From positions 1 to 8,890 of the forward strand of contig JADZBT010000121.1 of assembly GCA_020851915.1 (NCBI GenBank): a stretch of 8,890 nt of DNA, in the 5' to 3' direction. Under the pieces are notes generated by a model, which was not told the DNA's origin, ran no database searches, and worked only from the letters and a program-made list of their open reading frames with translations. The stretch comes from Alphaproteobacteria bacterium (GTDB lineage Bacteria > Pseudomonadota > Alphaproteobacteria > Rickettsiales > RI-342). Below, piece after piece: positions 1 to 6,445 of this stretch. Every line of letters starts with the position of its first letter. The stretch's first letter is position 1. The position numbers were made by a program, and so were the translations under genes.

Positions 1-1279
1 AGGCAAGGCGGCGTGGTGCAGGTTGTTCGATGAAACGCTGTCGGGGTTGCGCTTTACCGTCGATGGCGAGGAGCTCAATACCGAACAGGCGATCGACCTG
101 CTCTCCGGAAAGGATGGCGAGAAACGCAAGAAGGCGGCGAAGGCGCTGGGAAAGACCTTCGGCGAGAATGCCAAGCTGTTCGCGCTCATCACCAATACGC
201 TCGCCAAGGATAAGGACGTCGAGGACAAGTGGCGCGGATTCGAGCGGCCCATCTCGTCGCGTAACCTCGCCAACTGTGTGGAAGACGAGGTGGTGGACGC
301 ACTCATTGCGGCGGTGAAGCAGAATTACGCGCAACTCGCCCATCGCTATTACAAGATCAAGGCCGGATGGTTCGGCAAGGAATCGATGCCCTACTGGGAT
401 CGCAATGCGCCGCTGCCGGAGGCGGCAGACAAGGTCTATCCGTGGGACGAGGCGGTGGCGCTGGTACTGGATGCCTATGGCTCCTTCTCGCCGGAGTTGC
501 GGAAGCTGGGACAGAAATTCTTCGACAATAACTGGATCGACGTGCCGGTGCGTCCGAGCAAGTCGCCGGGAGCCTTCGCGCACCCGACCGTGCCCAGCGC
601 GCACCCGTACCTGCTGCTGAACTATCAGGGCAAGGTGCGCGACGTGATGACGCTGGCGCATGAGCTGGGGCATGGGGTGCACCAGCTGCTCTCGGCGGAG
701 CAGGGCGCGCTGATGGCCGATACGCCGCTGACGCTGGCGGAAACGGCATCGGTGTTCGGAGAACAGCTGACGTTCCGCGAGCTGTTGAACCGCGAGAAGG
801 ATGGCAAGAAACGCAAATACATGATCGCCGCCAAGGTGGAGGATATGCTCAATACCGTGGTGCGTCAGGTGGCGTTCTGCGAGTTCGAGCGGCAGGTGCA
901 TGACGAGCGCAAATCGGGCGAGCTGACGGCGGAACGCATCGGCGAGATATGGCTCGGCGTGCAGCAGGAAAGTCTCGGGCCCGCTATCGTCTTCGAGGAG
1001 GAATACCGGTATTACTGGACCTATATCTCGCACTTCGTGCATTCGGCGTTCTATGTGTACGCCTATGCATTCGGCGATTGTCTCGTGAACTCGCTCTACG
1101 CGGCCTATGAGAAGCAGCCGAAAGGGTTTCAGGATAAATATTTCGCCATGTTGCGCGCGGGAGGGACGCTCCACCACAAGGAGCTGTTAGCACCCTTTGA
1201 TCTTGACGCCACCAAGCCGGATTTCTGGCAGCAGGGGCTGGGGATTATTTCGGGGTTCATTGATGAGTTGGAGGGGTAG
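1..1279 (+). CDS. pepF: M3 family oligoendopeptidase F, 5'-truncated by window edge
   Basis: This is a zinc metallopeptidase of the M3 (thimet/oligopeptidase F) family, which cleaves short peptides, usually in the cytoplasm. The frame is open to the left edge: the codons before the TTG at 23 read GKAAWCR and run straight into LFDETLSGLRF, so that TTG is an internal leucine and the true start lies outside the window. The zinc site HELGH is encoded at 659-673, and the third ligand is the Glu of LAETAS, 23 residues after the second His. The later HFVHSAFYVYAYAFG segment matches the conserved substrate-binding His/Tyr region of M3B enzymes. About 425 residues are visible; the family is typically near 600, so roughly the N-terminal quarter to third is missing. 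It most resembles the PepF/M3 clade-3 subfamily (from memory). All key residues are present, so the enzyme is probably active. A repeat element separates it from pntAA. Confidence 0.93.
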   Translation, partial: GKAAWCRLFDETLSGLRFTVDGEELNTEQAIDLLSGKDGEKRKKAAKALGKTFGENAKLFALITNTLAKDKDVEDKWRGFERPISSRNLANCVEDEVVDALIAAVKQNYAQLAHRYYKIKAGWFGKESMPYWDRNAPLPEAADKVYPWDEAVALVLDAYGSFSPELRKLGQKFFDNNWIDVPVRPSKSPGAFAHPTVPSAHPYLLLNYQGKVRDVMTLAHELGHGVHQLLSAEQGALMADTPLTLAETASVFGEQLTFRELLNREKDGKKRKYMIAAKVEDMLNTVVRQVAFCEFERQVHDERKSGELTAERIGEIWLGVQQESLGPAIVFEEEYRYYWTYISHFVHSAFYVYAYAFGDCLVNSLYAAYEKQPKGFQDKYFAMLRAGGTLHHKELLAPFDLDATKPDFWQQGLGIISGFIDELEG

Positions 1280-1282
1280 AAA

Positions 1283-1412
1283 CTCCCTCTCCCTATGGGA
1301 GGGGGCGGGGTGAGGGGCCTGTACTCTCATTGAAAGCGCAGGCCCCTCACCCAGCTGCGGCTAGGCTCATACATTCGCCAAGCCTTCGCAACCCTCTCCC
1401 TGTGGGAGAGGG
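1283..1412. repeat. Intergenic palindromic element with three hairpins
   Basis: This element fills most of the gap between pepF and pntAA. Hairpin 1 is CCCTCTCCC (1285-1293), loop TAT, GGGAGGGGG (1297-1305). The central stem is a perfect 14-bp pairing of 1308-1321 with 1339-1352 around a 17-nt loop. Hairpin 3 is CCCTCTCCC (1392-1400), loop TGT, GGGAGAGGG (1404-1412), a perfect 9-bp stem. The two outer hairpins are near copies of each other. This is the look of a dispersed intergenic repeat of proteobacterial genomes rather than a coding or RNA gene. There is no T-tract, so a role as a classical intrinsic terminator for pepF is not shown, although the stems could slow or protect transcript ends. 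Confidence 0.7.
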
Positions 1413-1483
1413 GGCAACTCGCAACTTGTAACTCCTTTCCCTTTATTGTAAGCATTGGATAGTTCTAAAGGACAGGGACGCCA

Positions 1484-2644
1484 ATGAAGATCGCCGTACT
1501 CAAGGAACGCAGGGAAGGGGAGAAGCGTGTTGCCGCTTCGCCCGATACGGTAAAAAAATTCATCGAGCTGGGCGCGGAGGTGTCGGTCGAGACCGGTGCG
1601 GGCCTCGCGTCCTCCATTGACGATGCGGAATATGTGGCGGCAGGCGCGATCATCGCGCGGTCGCCCGAAGGCGCGTGCAAGGATGCGGATGTTGTTCTCA
1701 AGGTGCAGCGCCCGCTGAAGCGTGGAGAAGGCGATCTCGACGAGATGGCACTCTGCAAAAAGGGCGCGGTGCTGGTGGGGATGCTCTCGCCGCTGGAATT
1801 CCCCAGTGACACCGCGCATTACGCTGATGCGGGCATCACCGCGTTCGCCATGGAGCTAGTGCCGCGCATCTCGCGCGCGCAGGCGATGGACGTGCTCTCA
1901 TCGCAGAGCAATCTTGCCGGGTATCGCGCGGTCATCGATGCCGTGGCGGCCTTCAATAAAGCCATTCCGATGATGATGACGGCGGCGGGCACGGTGGCCC
2001 CGGCCAAGGTGCTGGTGCTGGGCGCAGGCGTCGCGGGGCTTCAGGCCATCGCCACGGCCAAGCGCCTGGGGGCGGTGGTGTCGGCGTTCGACGTGCGTCC
2101 GGCGGTGAAGGAGCAGGTGGAGAGCCTCGGCGCGAAGTTCGTCGAAGTGCCGGCGGAAGAGGGCGCAAGCGCCGAAACCAAGGGCGGCTACGCCAAGGAG
2201 ATGAGCGAGGATTACAAGAAACGCCAGCGCCAGCTCATCCATGACACCATCGAGAAACAGGATATTGTCATCACCACGGCGCTGATACCGGGGCGGCCCG
2301 CACCGGAGCTTATCACCGAGGAAATGGTGAAGGACATGAAAGAGGGCGGAGTCATCGTGGATCTCGCGGCGGCGGCGGGCGGGAATTGTCCGCTCACCAA
2401 GGCCGACCAAGTGGTGGAAGCACATGGAATCACCATCATTGGCCATACCAATATGCCAAGCCGCGTGGCCGTGGATGCCAGCCGTCTCTATGCGCGCAAC
2501 CTGCTCAATTTCGTCGCGCTCATCGTGGATAAGGCCAGCAAGCAAATTGCCATCAACTGGGACGATGAGATCATTCGGGGCGCGCTGCTTACCCGCGACG
2601 GCAAGGTCGTGAATCCCGTATTGCAGAAGAAGGAGGCGGCGTAA
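1484..2644 (+). CDS. pntAA: Re/Si-specific NAD(P)+ transhydrogenase subunit alpha, NAD(H)-binding domain I
   Basis: This is domain I of the proton-translocating transhydrogenase, the cytoplasmic part that binds NAD(H) and exchanges hydride with NADP(H) on domain III. At 386 aa it is the usual length for the split alphaproteobacterial form, which carries domain I alone without membrane segments. The N-terminus (MKIAVLKERREGEKRVAASP) is typical of the alanine dehydrogenase/PntA fold. The SSQSN..GYR segment near residues 139-148 corresponds to the conserved loop holding the invariant Gln (Gln132 in Rhodospirillum numbering, from memory). The Rossmann motif GAGVAG lies at residues 180-185, followed by the acidic FDVRP strand end. 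The ATG has an AGGGA Shine-Dalgarno at 1474-1478. It is the first gene of the pntAA-pntAB-pntB operon. I found no clean sigma-70 promoter in the 71 bases between the repeat element and the start. Confidence 0.96.
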   Translation: MKIAVLKERREGEKRVAASPDTVKKFIELGAEVSVETGAGLASSIDDAEYVAAGAIIARSPEGACKDADVVLKVQRPLKRGEGDLDEMALCKKGAVLVGMLSPLEFPSDTAHYADAGITAFAMELVPRISRAQAMDVLSSQSNLAGYRAVIDAVAAFNKAIPMMMTAAGTVAPAKVLVLGAGVAGLQAIATAKRLGAVVSAFDVRPAVKEQVESLGAKFVEVPAEEGASAETKGGYAKEMSEDYKKRQRQLIHDTIEKQDIVITTALIPGRPAPELITEEMVKDMKEGGVIVDLAAAAGGNCPLTKADQVVEAHGITIIGHTNMPSRVAVDASRLYARNLLNFVALIVDKASKQIAINWDDEIIRGALLTRDGKVVNPVLQKKEAA

Positions 2645-3046
2645 ATGTCGAACGCGGAAACCCTCATCGACCAAAGCTCGGAGCGTGTGGCCGAAGAGCT
2701 GGAGAACCTGCGCGCGTCACTCGAGGCGCTCCAGAACGAGCATGTGCAGACCATGGTGCAGGGTGTCGATCCGTTCATCGCGGGGCTGACCGTATTCGTG
2801 CTTGCTTGCTTTGTCGGATATTACGTGGTGTGGAAGGTGACCCCCGCGCTGCATACGCCGCTTATGGCCGTCACCAACGCCATTTCGGGCATCATCGTGG
2901 TGGGCGCCATCATCGCGGTGGGGCCGGAGGGCATGGGTTTTTCGCAGATGCTGGGGTTCGTGGCGGTGGTGATCGCTTCGATCAATATATTCGGCGGGTT
3001 CATCGTGACGCAGCGCATGTTGCAGATGTTCAGGAAACGGGGATAG
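2645..3046 (+). CDS. pntAB: NAD(P) transhydrogenase subunit alpha part 2, membrane domain II segment
   Basis: This small membrane subunit supplies the alpha-side helices of the proton-conducting domain II. The protein is 133 aa. Residues 1-40 are hydrophilic and probably helical (AEELENLRASLEALQ). Three hydrophobic segments follow: about 44-65 (FIAGLTVFVLACFVGYYVVW), about 74-93 (after the conserved LHTPLMAVTNAISGI), and about 99-121. The ATG directly abuts the TAA of pntAA, and a strong AGGAGG at 2631-2636 sits 8 nt upstream inside the end of pntAA, so the two are translationally linked. Only 7 nt separate it from pntB. Separate pntAA and pntAB genes, instead of a fused pntA as in E. coli, are characteristic of Rhodospirillum-type alphaproteobacterial operons. 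Confidence 0.95.
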   Translation: MSNAETLIDQSSERVAEELENLRASLEALQNEHVQTMVQGVDPFIAGLTVFVLACFVGYYVVWKVTPALHTPLMAVTNAISGIIVVGAIIAVGPEGMGFSQMLGFVAVVIASINIFGGFIVTQRMLQMFRKRG

Positions 3047-3053
3047 ACGGCAC

Positions 3054-4451
3054 ATGGGCGCAAATCTTACCGCATTGCTGTATCTGGCCGCTTCGGTGTG
3101 CTTTATTCTCGCGCTGAAGGGGCTGTCCTCGCCGGAAAGCGCGCGGCAGGGCAATAAACTGGGCATCATCGGCATGGGAGTGGCGATCATCACCACCCTG
3201 TTCAGCCCGATCGTGCAGAGCTATACGCTCATCATTCTCGGTATTCTCGCGGGTGGAGGCATCGGCGCGCTGGTCGCGCAGCGCATCAAGATGACAGCCA
3301 TGCCGCAGCTGGTGGCGGCGTTCCATTCGCTGGTGGGCATGGCTGCGGTGCTCATTGCGGCAGCGGCGCTGTATGAGCCGCAGAGCTACGGCATCGCCAC
3401 GGCGGAAGGCATCAAATTCGGCAGTCTCATCGAGATGGGGCTGGGCGTGGTCATCGGTGCGATCACCTTCTCTGGTTCGGTGGTGGCGTTCGCGAAGTTG
3501 CAGGGGCTGGTGAGCGGCAAGCCGCTGCGTTTCTCCGGCCAGCATATGCTCAATGCCGGACTGGGTATCGGTATTCTGGTGCTACTCCTTGTGTTTAGCA
3601 GTTCGGAATCGACATTCGTTTTCTGGCTGATGACGTTTGCCGCCTTTGCGCTGGGCTTTTTGCTCATCGTGCCGATTGGCGGGGCGGATATGCCGGTGGT
3701 CGTGTCGATGCTCAATTCCTACTCCGGGTGGGCGGCGGCGGGCATCGGCTTCACGCTCAATAACCACCTGCTCATCATCACCGGCGCGCTGGTGGGTTCG
3801 AGTGGCGCGATCCTCAGCTACATCCTGTGCAAGGCCATGAATCGCTCGATCATCAACGTGATACTGGGTGGATTCGGCGGCGGCGAGGATGCCTCCGCTG
3901 CGGGCGGCGGCGAGGAGCAGGGCACGGTGAAGAGTGGCAGCGCCGAGGATGCAGCCTTCATTATGAAAAACGCCAAGTCGGTCATTATCGTGCCGGGCTA
4001 CGGCATGGCGGTGTCGCAGGCGCAGCACGCAGTGCGCGAGATGTCGGACATGCTCCAGAAGGAGGGCGTCGAGGTGAAATTCGCCATCCATCCGGTGGCG
4101 GGGCGTATGCCGGGGCACATGAATGTGCTGCTGGCCGAGGCTAACGTGCCCTATGATCAGGTGTTTGAGCTCGAAGACATCAACCGCGATTTCATGTCGG
4201 CGGATGTTGCCTATGTCATCGGTGCGAATGATGTGACCAACCCGGCGGCAAAAACCGATCCATCGAGCCCAATTTATGGTATGCCGGTGCTGGATGTGGG
4301 TAGCGCCAAGACCGTGCTGTTCGTCAAGCGCGGCATGGCGGCGGGTTACGCCGGTGTGCAGAATTCACTGTTCTTCCAGAATAACACCATGATGCTGTTC
4401 GGCGATGCCAAGAAGATGACCGAAGAGATCGTGAAGGCACTGGGGCATTAG
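3054..4451 (+). CDS. pntB: NAD(P) transhydrogenase subunit beta, membrane domain II plus NADP(H)-binding domain III
   Basis: This is the beta subunit. Its N-terminal half (about residues 1-260) is a bundle of hydrophobic helices forming the proton channel with PntAB, and includes the conserved AFHSLVGMAAV and SYSGWAAAGIGF stretches. A Gly/Ala/Glu-rich linker (about 275-300, GGFGGGEDASAAGGGEE) leads to the soluble NADP(H)-binding domain III. That domain carries VPGYGMAVSQAQ (GYGMAV at 315-320), HPVAGRMPGHMNVLLAEA, VIGANDVTNPAA and a KRGMAAGYAGVQN segment that covers the bound nucleotide. At 465 aa it is full length. With PntAA and PntAB it couples inward proton flow to reduction of NADP+ by NADH. 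The stop codon is 6 nt before a palindromic repeat, with an intrinsic terminator further on. Confidence 0.97.
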   Translation: MGANLTALLYLAASVCFILALKGLSSPESARQGNKLGIIGMGVAIITTLFSPIVQSYTLIILGILAGGGIGALVAQRIKMTAMPQLVAAFHSLVGMAAVLIAAAALYEPQSYGIATAEGIKFGSLIEMGLGVVIGAITFSGSVVAFAKLQGLVSGKPLRFSGQHMLNAGLGIGILVLLLVFSSSESTFVFWLMTFAAFALGFLLIVPIGGADMPVVVSMLNSYSGWAAAGIGFTLNNHLLIITGALVGSSGAILSYILCKAMNRSIINVILGGFGGGEDASAAGGGEEQGTVKSGSAEDAAFIMKNAKSVIIVPGYGMAVSQAQHAVREMSDMLQKEGVEVKFAIHPVAGRMPGHMNVLLAEANVPYDQVFELEDINRDFMSADVAYVIGANDVTNPAAKTDPSSPIYGMPVLDVGSAKTVLFVKRGMAAGYAGVQNSLFFQNNTMMLFGDAKKMTEEIVKALGH

Positions 4452-4457
4452 GGATAC

Positions 4458-4624
4458 TGTCATCCCGGACAAGCGTGCAGTAGCACGCGCGATCCGGGAT
4501 CCATCTTTCCGCATGGACAGGAACATCGTCGCCGGTCAGTAGACCGGCGGTGCGCTCGGACTGCTGTCCTCGACGCACTGGATTCCGGATCTTTTTGTCT
4601 ACTGACAAAAATTCCGGAATGACA
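4458..4624. repeat. Palindromic MITE-like element between convergent pntB and rpsU
   Basis: This 167-bp element is bounded by 12-bp terminal inverted repeats: TGTCATCCCGGA at 4458-4469, and at 4613-4624 the complement of TGTCATTCCGGA (11 of 12 match). Inside are nested hairpins: ATCCCGGA (4462-4469) with TCCGGGAT (4493-4500) enclosing GCGTGC/GCACGC; CGCCGGT (4530-4536) with ACCGGCG (4543-4549), flanked by GGACAG/CTGTCC; and a long right-hand stem, 4582-4589 with 4613-4620, continued by TTTTTGTC (4592-4599) with GACAAAAA (4604-4611). It has no coding capacity. The structure fits a dispersed palindromic repeat or MITE of alphaproteobacteria. I could not identify a target-site duplication with confidence. 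Confidence 0.75.
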
Positions 4625-4635
4625 ATTCATTATAA

Positions 4636-4667
4636 AAAAAGGCCGGAGCAATCGCACCGGCCTTTTT
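4636..4667. terminator. Bidirectional intrinsic terminator between pntB and rpsU
   Basis: An 11-bp perfect stem, AAAAAGGCCGG (4636-4646) with CCGGCCTTTTT (4657-4667), encloses a 10-nt loop. The GC core is flanked by A-runs on the left and T-runs on the right, so it can terminate transcription from both strands: the pnt operon on + and rpsU on -, whose stop codon is about 20 nt away. Confidence 0.88.
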
Positions 4668-4687
4668 CTATTCCACGTTAGGAGAGA

Positions 4688-4894
4688 TTATTCTCCGTCG
4701 GAGGTTTTGCGCTGCATCTTGCGCCAGCGGCGAACGGCTTCCTGCTTTTCGCGCTTTTTCTTTTCCGAGCGTTTCTCGAAGTGGCGACGCAGTTTCATTT
4801 CGCGGAAGATCCCCTCACGCTGCATCTTCTTTTTGAGCGCGCGCAGAGCCTGATCCACGTTGTTATCGCGTACATTGACTTCTACCAACTTCAA
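4688..4894 (-). CDS. rpsU: 30S ribosomal protein S21 (bS21)
   Basis: This is the small basic protein S21 of the 30S subunit, near the anti-Shine-Dalgarno end of 16S rRNA and involved in initiation. The 68-aa product contains the family signature VRDNNVDQALRALKKKMQREG and the FREMKLRRHFEKRSEKKKREK segment, with a Lys/Arg-rich C-terminal tail. The start is TTG at 4892-4894. No ATG or GTG lies upstream in frame before a stop, and a purine-rich GGAAGGGGG Shine-Dalgarno directly precedes it. The gene is divergent from the coq9-like gene, an arrangement known in alphaproteobacteria: the COQ9 family was once named 'rpsU-divergently transcribed protein' (TIGR02396). It ends at the bidirectional terminator shared with pntB. 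Confidence 0.97.
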   Translation of the reverse strand: MKLVEVNVRDNNVDQALRALKKKMQREGIFREMKLRRHFEKRSEKKKREKQEAVRRWRKMQRKTSDGE

Positions 4895-5013
4895 TACCCC
4901 CTTCCCATAATACTCAGCCGCGCTTTACGCGGCCGGACGGTCTTGATAGTCAAAAATATCTGTTAAGGCAAGCGAATATAGGCATAATGCATCCCCGAAA
5001 GGCAGGGAAAATC
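4895..5013. promoter_or_regulatory. Divergent rpsU/coq9 intergenic region with candidate promoters and a small inverted repeat
   Basis: These 119 bases must hold the start signals for both genes. For rpsU on the minus strand, a TTGACT hexamer (4953 down to 4948) lies 17 bp from GCGTAA (4930 down to 4925), giving a short leader of about 20 nt. For coq9, CATAAT at 4983-4988 is a possible -10 with a weak TGTTAA (4961-4966) as -35. An inverted repeat GCCGCG (4917-4922) / CGCGGC (4928-4933) overlaps the likely rpsU transcription start and could be an operator or a leader hairpin. The promoter calls are tentative. Confidence 0.35.
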
Positions 5014-5628
5014 ATGCTGGAAGCTGAAAAAGACGCGATTTTGCAACAAGCGCTGCGCCATGTGCCGTTCGATGGTTGGGGCGACGCAGTGCTCGCCCGT
5101 GCCGTTGCAGATGCAGGTTTTGATCCGGTCATGGCCTATCGTGCATTCCCGGATGGGGTGGGCGCGCTGGTGGATCATTTCTGCGCTACCGCCGATCACG
5201 CGATGCTGGCGGCGCTGGAGGCGGACAACCTCATGGCCATGCGTATCCGCGACCGTATCGCGACGGCGGTAAGGCGGCGGATAGAATATTATGCACCGCA
5301 TCGCGAGGCGGTGCGGCGGATGCTGGCGTTCTATGCGCTGCCATCCCATGCGGGCCGGGGCATGAAGAGGCTCTATAGCACGGTGAACGAGATGTGGTAC
5401 GCGGCAGGTGATACGGCCACGGACTTCAATTTCTACAGCAAGCGAGCGTTGCTGGCGGGGGTGTATAGCAGCACGCTCCTGTTCTGGCTGGGCGATGAGT
5501 CGGAGGGATATGCGGCGACGTGGGAATTCCTCGATCGCCGTATCGACAACGTGATGCAGATACAGAAATTCAAAGGTAAGGCGAAAGAGGGGCTGGGGCG
5601 GATGAAGAAGCTCTGGTTCGCGGCTTGA
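5014..5628 (+). CDS. COQ9 family ubiquinone biosynthesis protein
   Basis: COQ9 proteins have a TetR-like fold, bind lipid, and present the quinone intermediate to the COQ7 hydroxylase. In alphaproteobacteria the gene is typically found divergent from rpsU, as here. I chose the ATG at 5014 (204 aa) because AGGCAGGGA lies just upstream and the family homology begins there. An in-frame ATG at 4987 would add nine residues but overlaps the candidate -10. The N-terminal part (ILQQALRHVPFDGWGDAVLARAVADAGFDP..AYRAFPDG) resembles a helix-turn-helix region. The C-terminal part (MWYAAGDTATDFNFYSKR at 127-144, then LLAGVYSSTLLFWLGDES and W.FLDRRIDNVMQ) is the diagnostic lipid-binding region. The stop codon lies within a 13-bp sequence repeated 30 bp downstream in a palindromic element. 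Confidence 0.9.
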   Translation: MLEAEKDAILQQALRHVPFDGWGDAVLARAVADAGFDPVMAYRAFPDGVGALVDHFCATADHAMLAALEADNLMAMRIRDRIATAVRRRIEYYAPHREAVRRMLAFYALPSHAGRGMKRLYSTVNEMWYAAGDTATDFNFYSKRALLAGVYSSTLLFWLGDESEGYAATWEFLDRRIDNVMQIQKFKGKAKEGLGRMKKLWFAA

Positions 5629-5641
5629 CCGCTATCACACC

Positions 5642-5714
5642 GTCATCCTGCGGCTTGACCGCAGGATCTCGTGCAACATGCGGGCAGAGATCCTACGCTT
5701 TCGCGTAGGATGAC
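5642..5714. repeat. Small palindromic element between convergent coq9 and purE
   Basis: This 73-bp element has inverted ends, GTCATCCTGCG at 5642-5652 and the complement of GTCATCCTACG at 5704-5714. It folds as two hairpins: ATCCTGCGG (5645-5653), loop CTTGA, CCGCAGGAT (5659-5667), and ATCCTACGC (5690-5698), loop TTTC, GCGTAGGAT (5703-5711), each a perfect 9-bp stem. Its GTCATCC ends match those of the larger element at 4458-4624. No T-run follows, so a terminator role is possible but not shown. No separate terminator for coq9 or purE is visible here. Confidence 0.75.
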
Positions 5715-5728
5715 AGCAAACGTACAGG

Positions 5729-6241
5729 CTAATACGGGAATTCCGGAACTTCTGCCGACTGTTTCTTGCGGAACGCTTCGAGGCGCTTGTCGAGCGCGTC
5801 ATCCGAAAGTGCAAGAATGGCGGCGGCCAGTAATGCGGCATTCTTCGCGCCGGCCGGGCCGATGGCGAGCGTGCCTACCGGAATCCCCGGAGGCATCTGT
5901 ACCGTCGAGAGCAGGGCATCAAGACCCTTCAGGCTGGAGCCGTCCATCGGTACGCCCAGTACGGGCAGGCGCGTCGTCGCGGCTGCTACGCCTGCCAGAT
6001 GCGCGGCCATGCCCGCTGCCGCGATGATGACTTTCAGGCCGTTCTTTTTGGCGTTGCTGAGGTAGGCATGAGCGCGTTCCGGCGTGCGGTGCGCGGACAT
6101 CACGCGCGCTTCGCAGGGGATGCCCAGGGATTTTAGCGTCGCTTCGGCGTTCTTCATGGCTTCCCAGTCGGATTTGCTGCCCATGATAATGCCGACGACG
6201 GGCTTCTTTCCGGCGGGTTTTTTCGTGCTTTTGCTACTCAC
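5729..6241 (-). CDS. purE: 5-(carboxyamino)imidazole ribonucleotide mutase (class I PurE)
   Basis: PurE converts N5-CAIR to CAIR in de novo purine synthesis in the cytoplasm. The protein is 170 aa from a GTG at 6241-6239. This start is preferred because GGAG (6250-6253) lies 8 nt upstream and a good promoter places transcription start near 6274. A TTG at 6289 extends the frame but would lie upstream of that point. Conserved parts are MGSKSDW (20-26, phosphate/substrate loop), SAHRTPER (49-56, with the catalytic His), AAAGMAAHLAGVAAATT and LGVPMDGSSLKGLDALLSTVQMPPGIPVGTL. The leading Lys-rich stretch before VVGIIMGS is not conserved. purK, the usual downstream partner that makes N5-CAIR, does not follow: the next gene is convergent coq9. 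purK must therefore lie elsewhere or be absent. Confidence 0.96.
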   Translation of the reverse strand: MSSKSTKKPAGKKPVVGIIMGSKSDWEAMKNAEATLKSLGIPCEARVMSAHRTPERAHAYLSNAKKNGLKVIIAAAGMAAHLAGVAAATTRLPVLGVPMDGSSLKGLDALLSTVQMPPGIPVGTLAIGPAGAKNAALLAAAILALSDDALDKRLEAFRKKQSAEVPEFPY

Positions 6242-6280
6242 CTGGTATGCTCCATTCTGTTGTCCCAAGGAATGCGGAGG

Positions 6281-6308
6281 ATAGTACAACTACTCTGAAA
6301 ATCGCAAG
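6281..6308 (-). promoter_or_regulatory. Candidate sigma-70 promoter of purE
   Basis: Reading the minus strand, CTTGCG (6308 down to 6303) is followed after 16 bp by TACTAT (6286 down to 6281). Transcription would begin near 6274 and leave a leader of about 33 nt before the GTG start. The match to consensus is partial. Confidence 0.5.
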
Positions 6309-6382
6309 CGAAAAACTGTGGTGGATGTGCAGCATAAACCACGAAAAAACAATGGATAATTCACGTGAAACGGGTAATCGGC

Positions 6383-6411
6383 TTTGCGAAGGCGGAGAAA
6401 TTTGCTAGAAT
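6383..6411 (+). promoter_or_regulatory. Candidate extended -10 promoter of the diguanylate cyclase gene
   Basis: TAGAAT at 6406-6411 is preceded by TGC, giving an extended -10, with TTTGCG at 6383-6388 at 17 bp as a weak -35. The leader would be about 28 nt. A palindrome TTCACGTGAA lies at 6360-6369, just upstream of the -35. The rest of the purE-cyclase spacer shows nothing further. Confidence 0.5.
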
Positions 6412-6445
6412 CCGCTTGATTCCTCTGTGAACCAGAGAGGCCAAA

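Noticed and set aside
23..25. TTG at 23 as the start of the peptidase gene
   Set aside because: The upstream codons continue family-like sequence (KAAWCRLFDET) to the window edge and the protein would lack much of the family length.
1283..1412. CRISPR array
   Set aside because: There are only two similar hairpins with unequal spacing and no regular spacers; no cas genes are present.
1898..2674. 258-codon open frame on the minus strand across pntAA
   Set aside because: It lies wholly antisense to a clearly conserved gene and its product is rich in His/Arg with no family signature; long mirror frames are expected in GC-rich genes.
3030..4118. Long minus-strand frames (3030-3545 and 3582-4118) opposite pntB
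   Set aside because: They are His/Arg-rich mirror frames of the conserved pntB coding sequence with no start signals.
4452..4635. A structured regulatory RNA or small CDS in the pntB-rpsU gap
   Set aside because: The strong pairing is explained by terminal inverted repeats and nested palindromes typical of dispersed elements. No conserved RNA family was recognised and the frames there are antisense or low quality.
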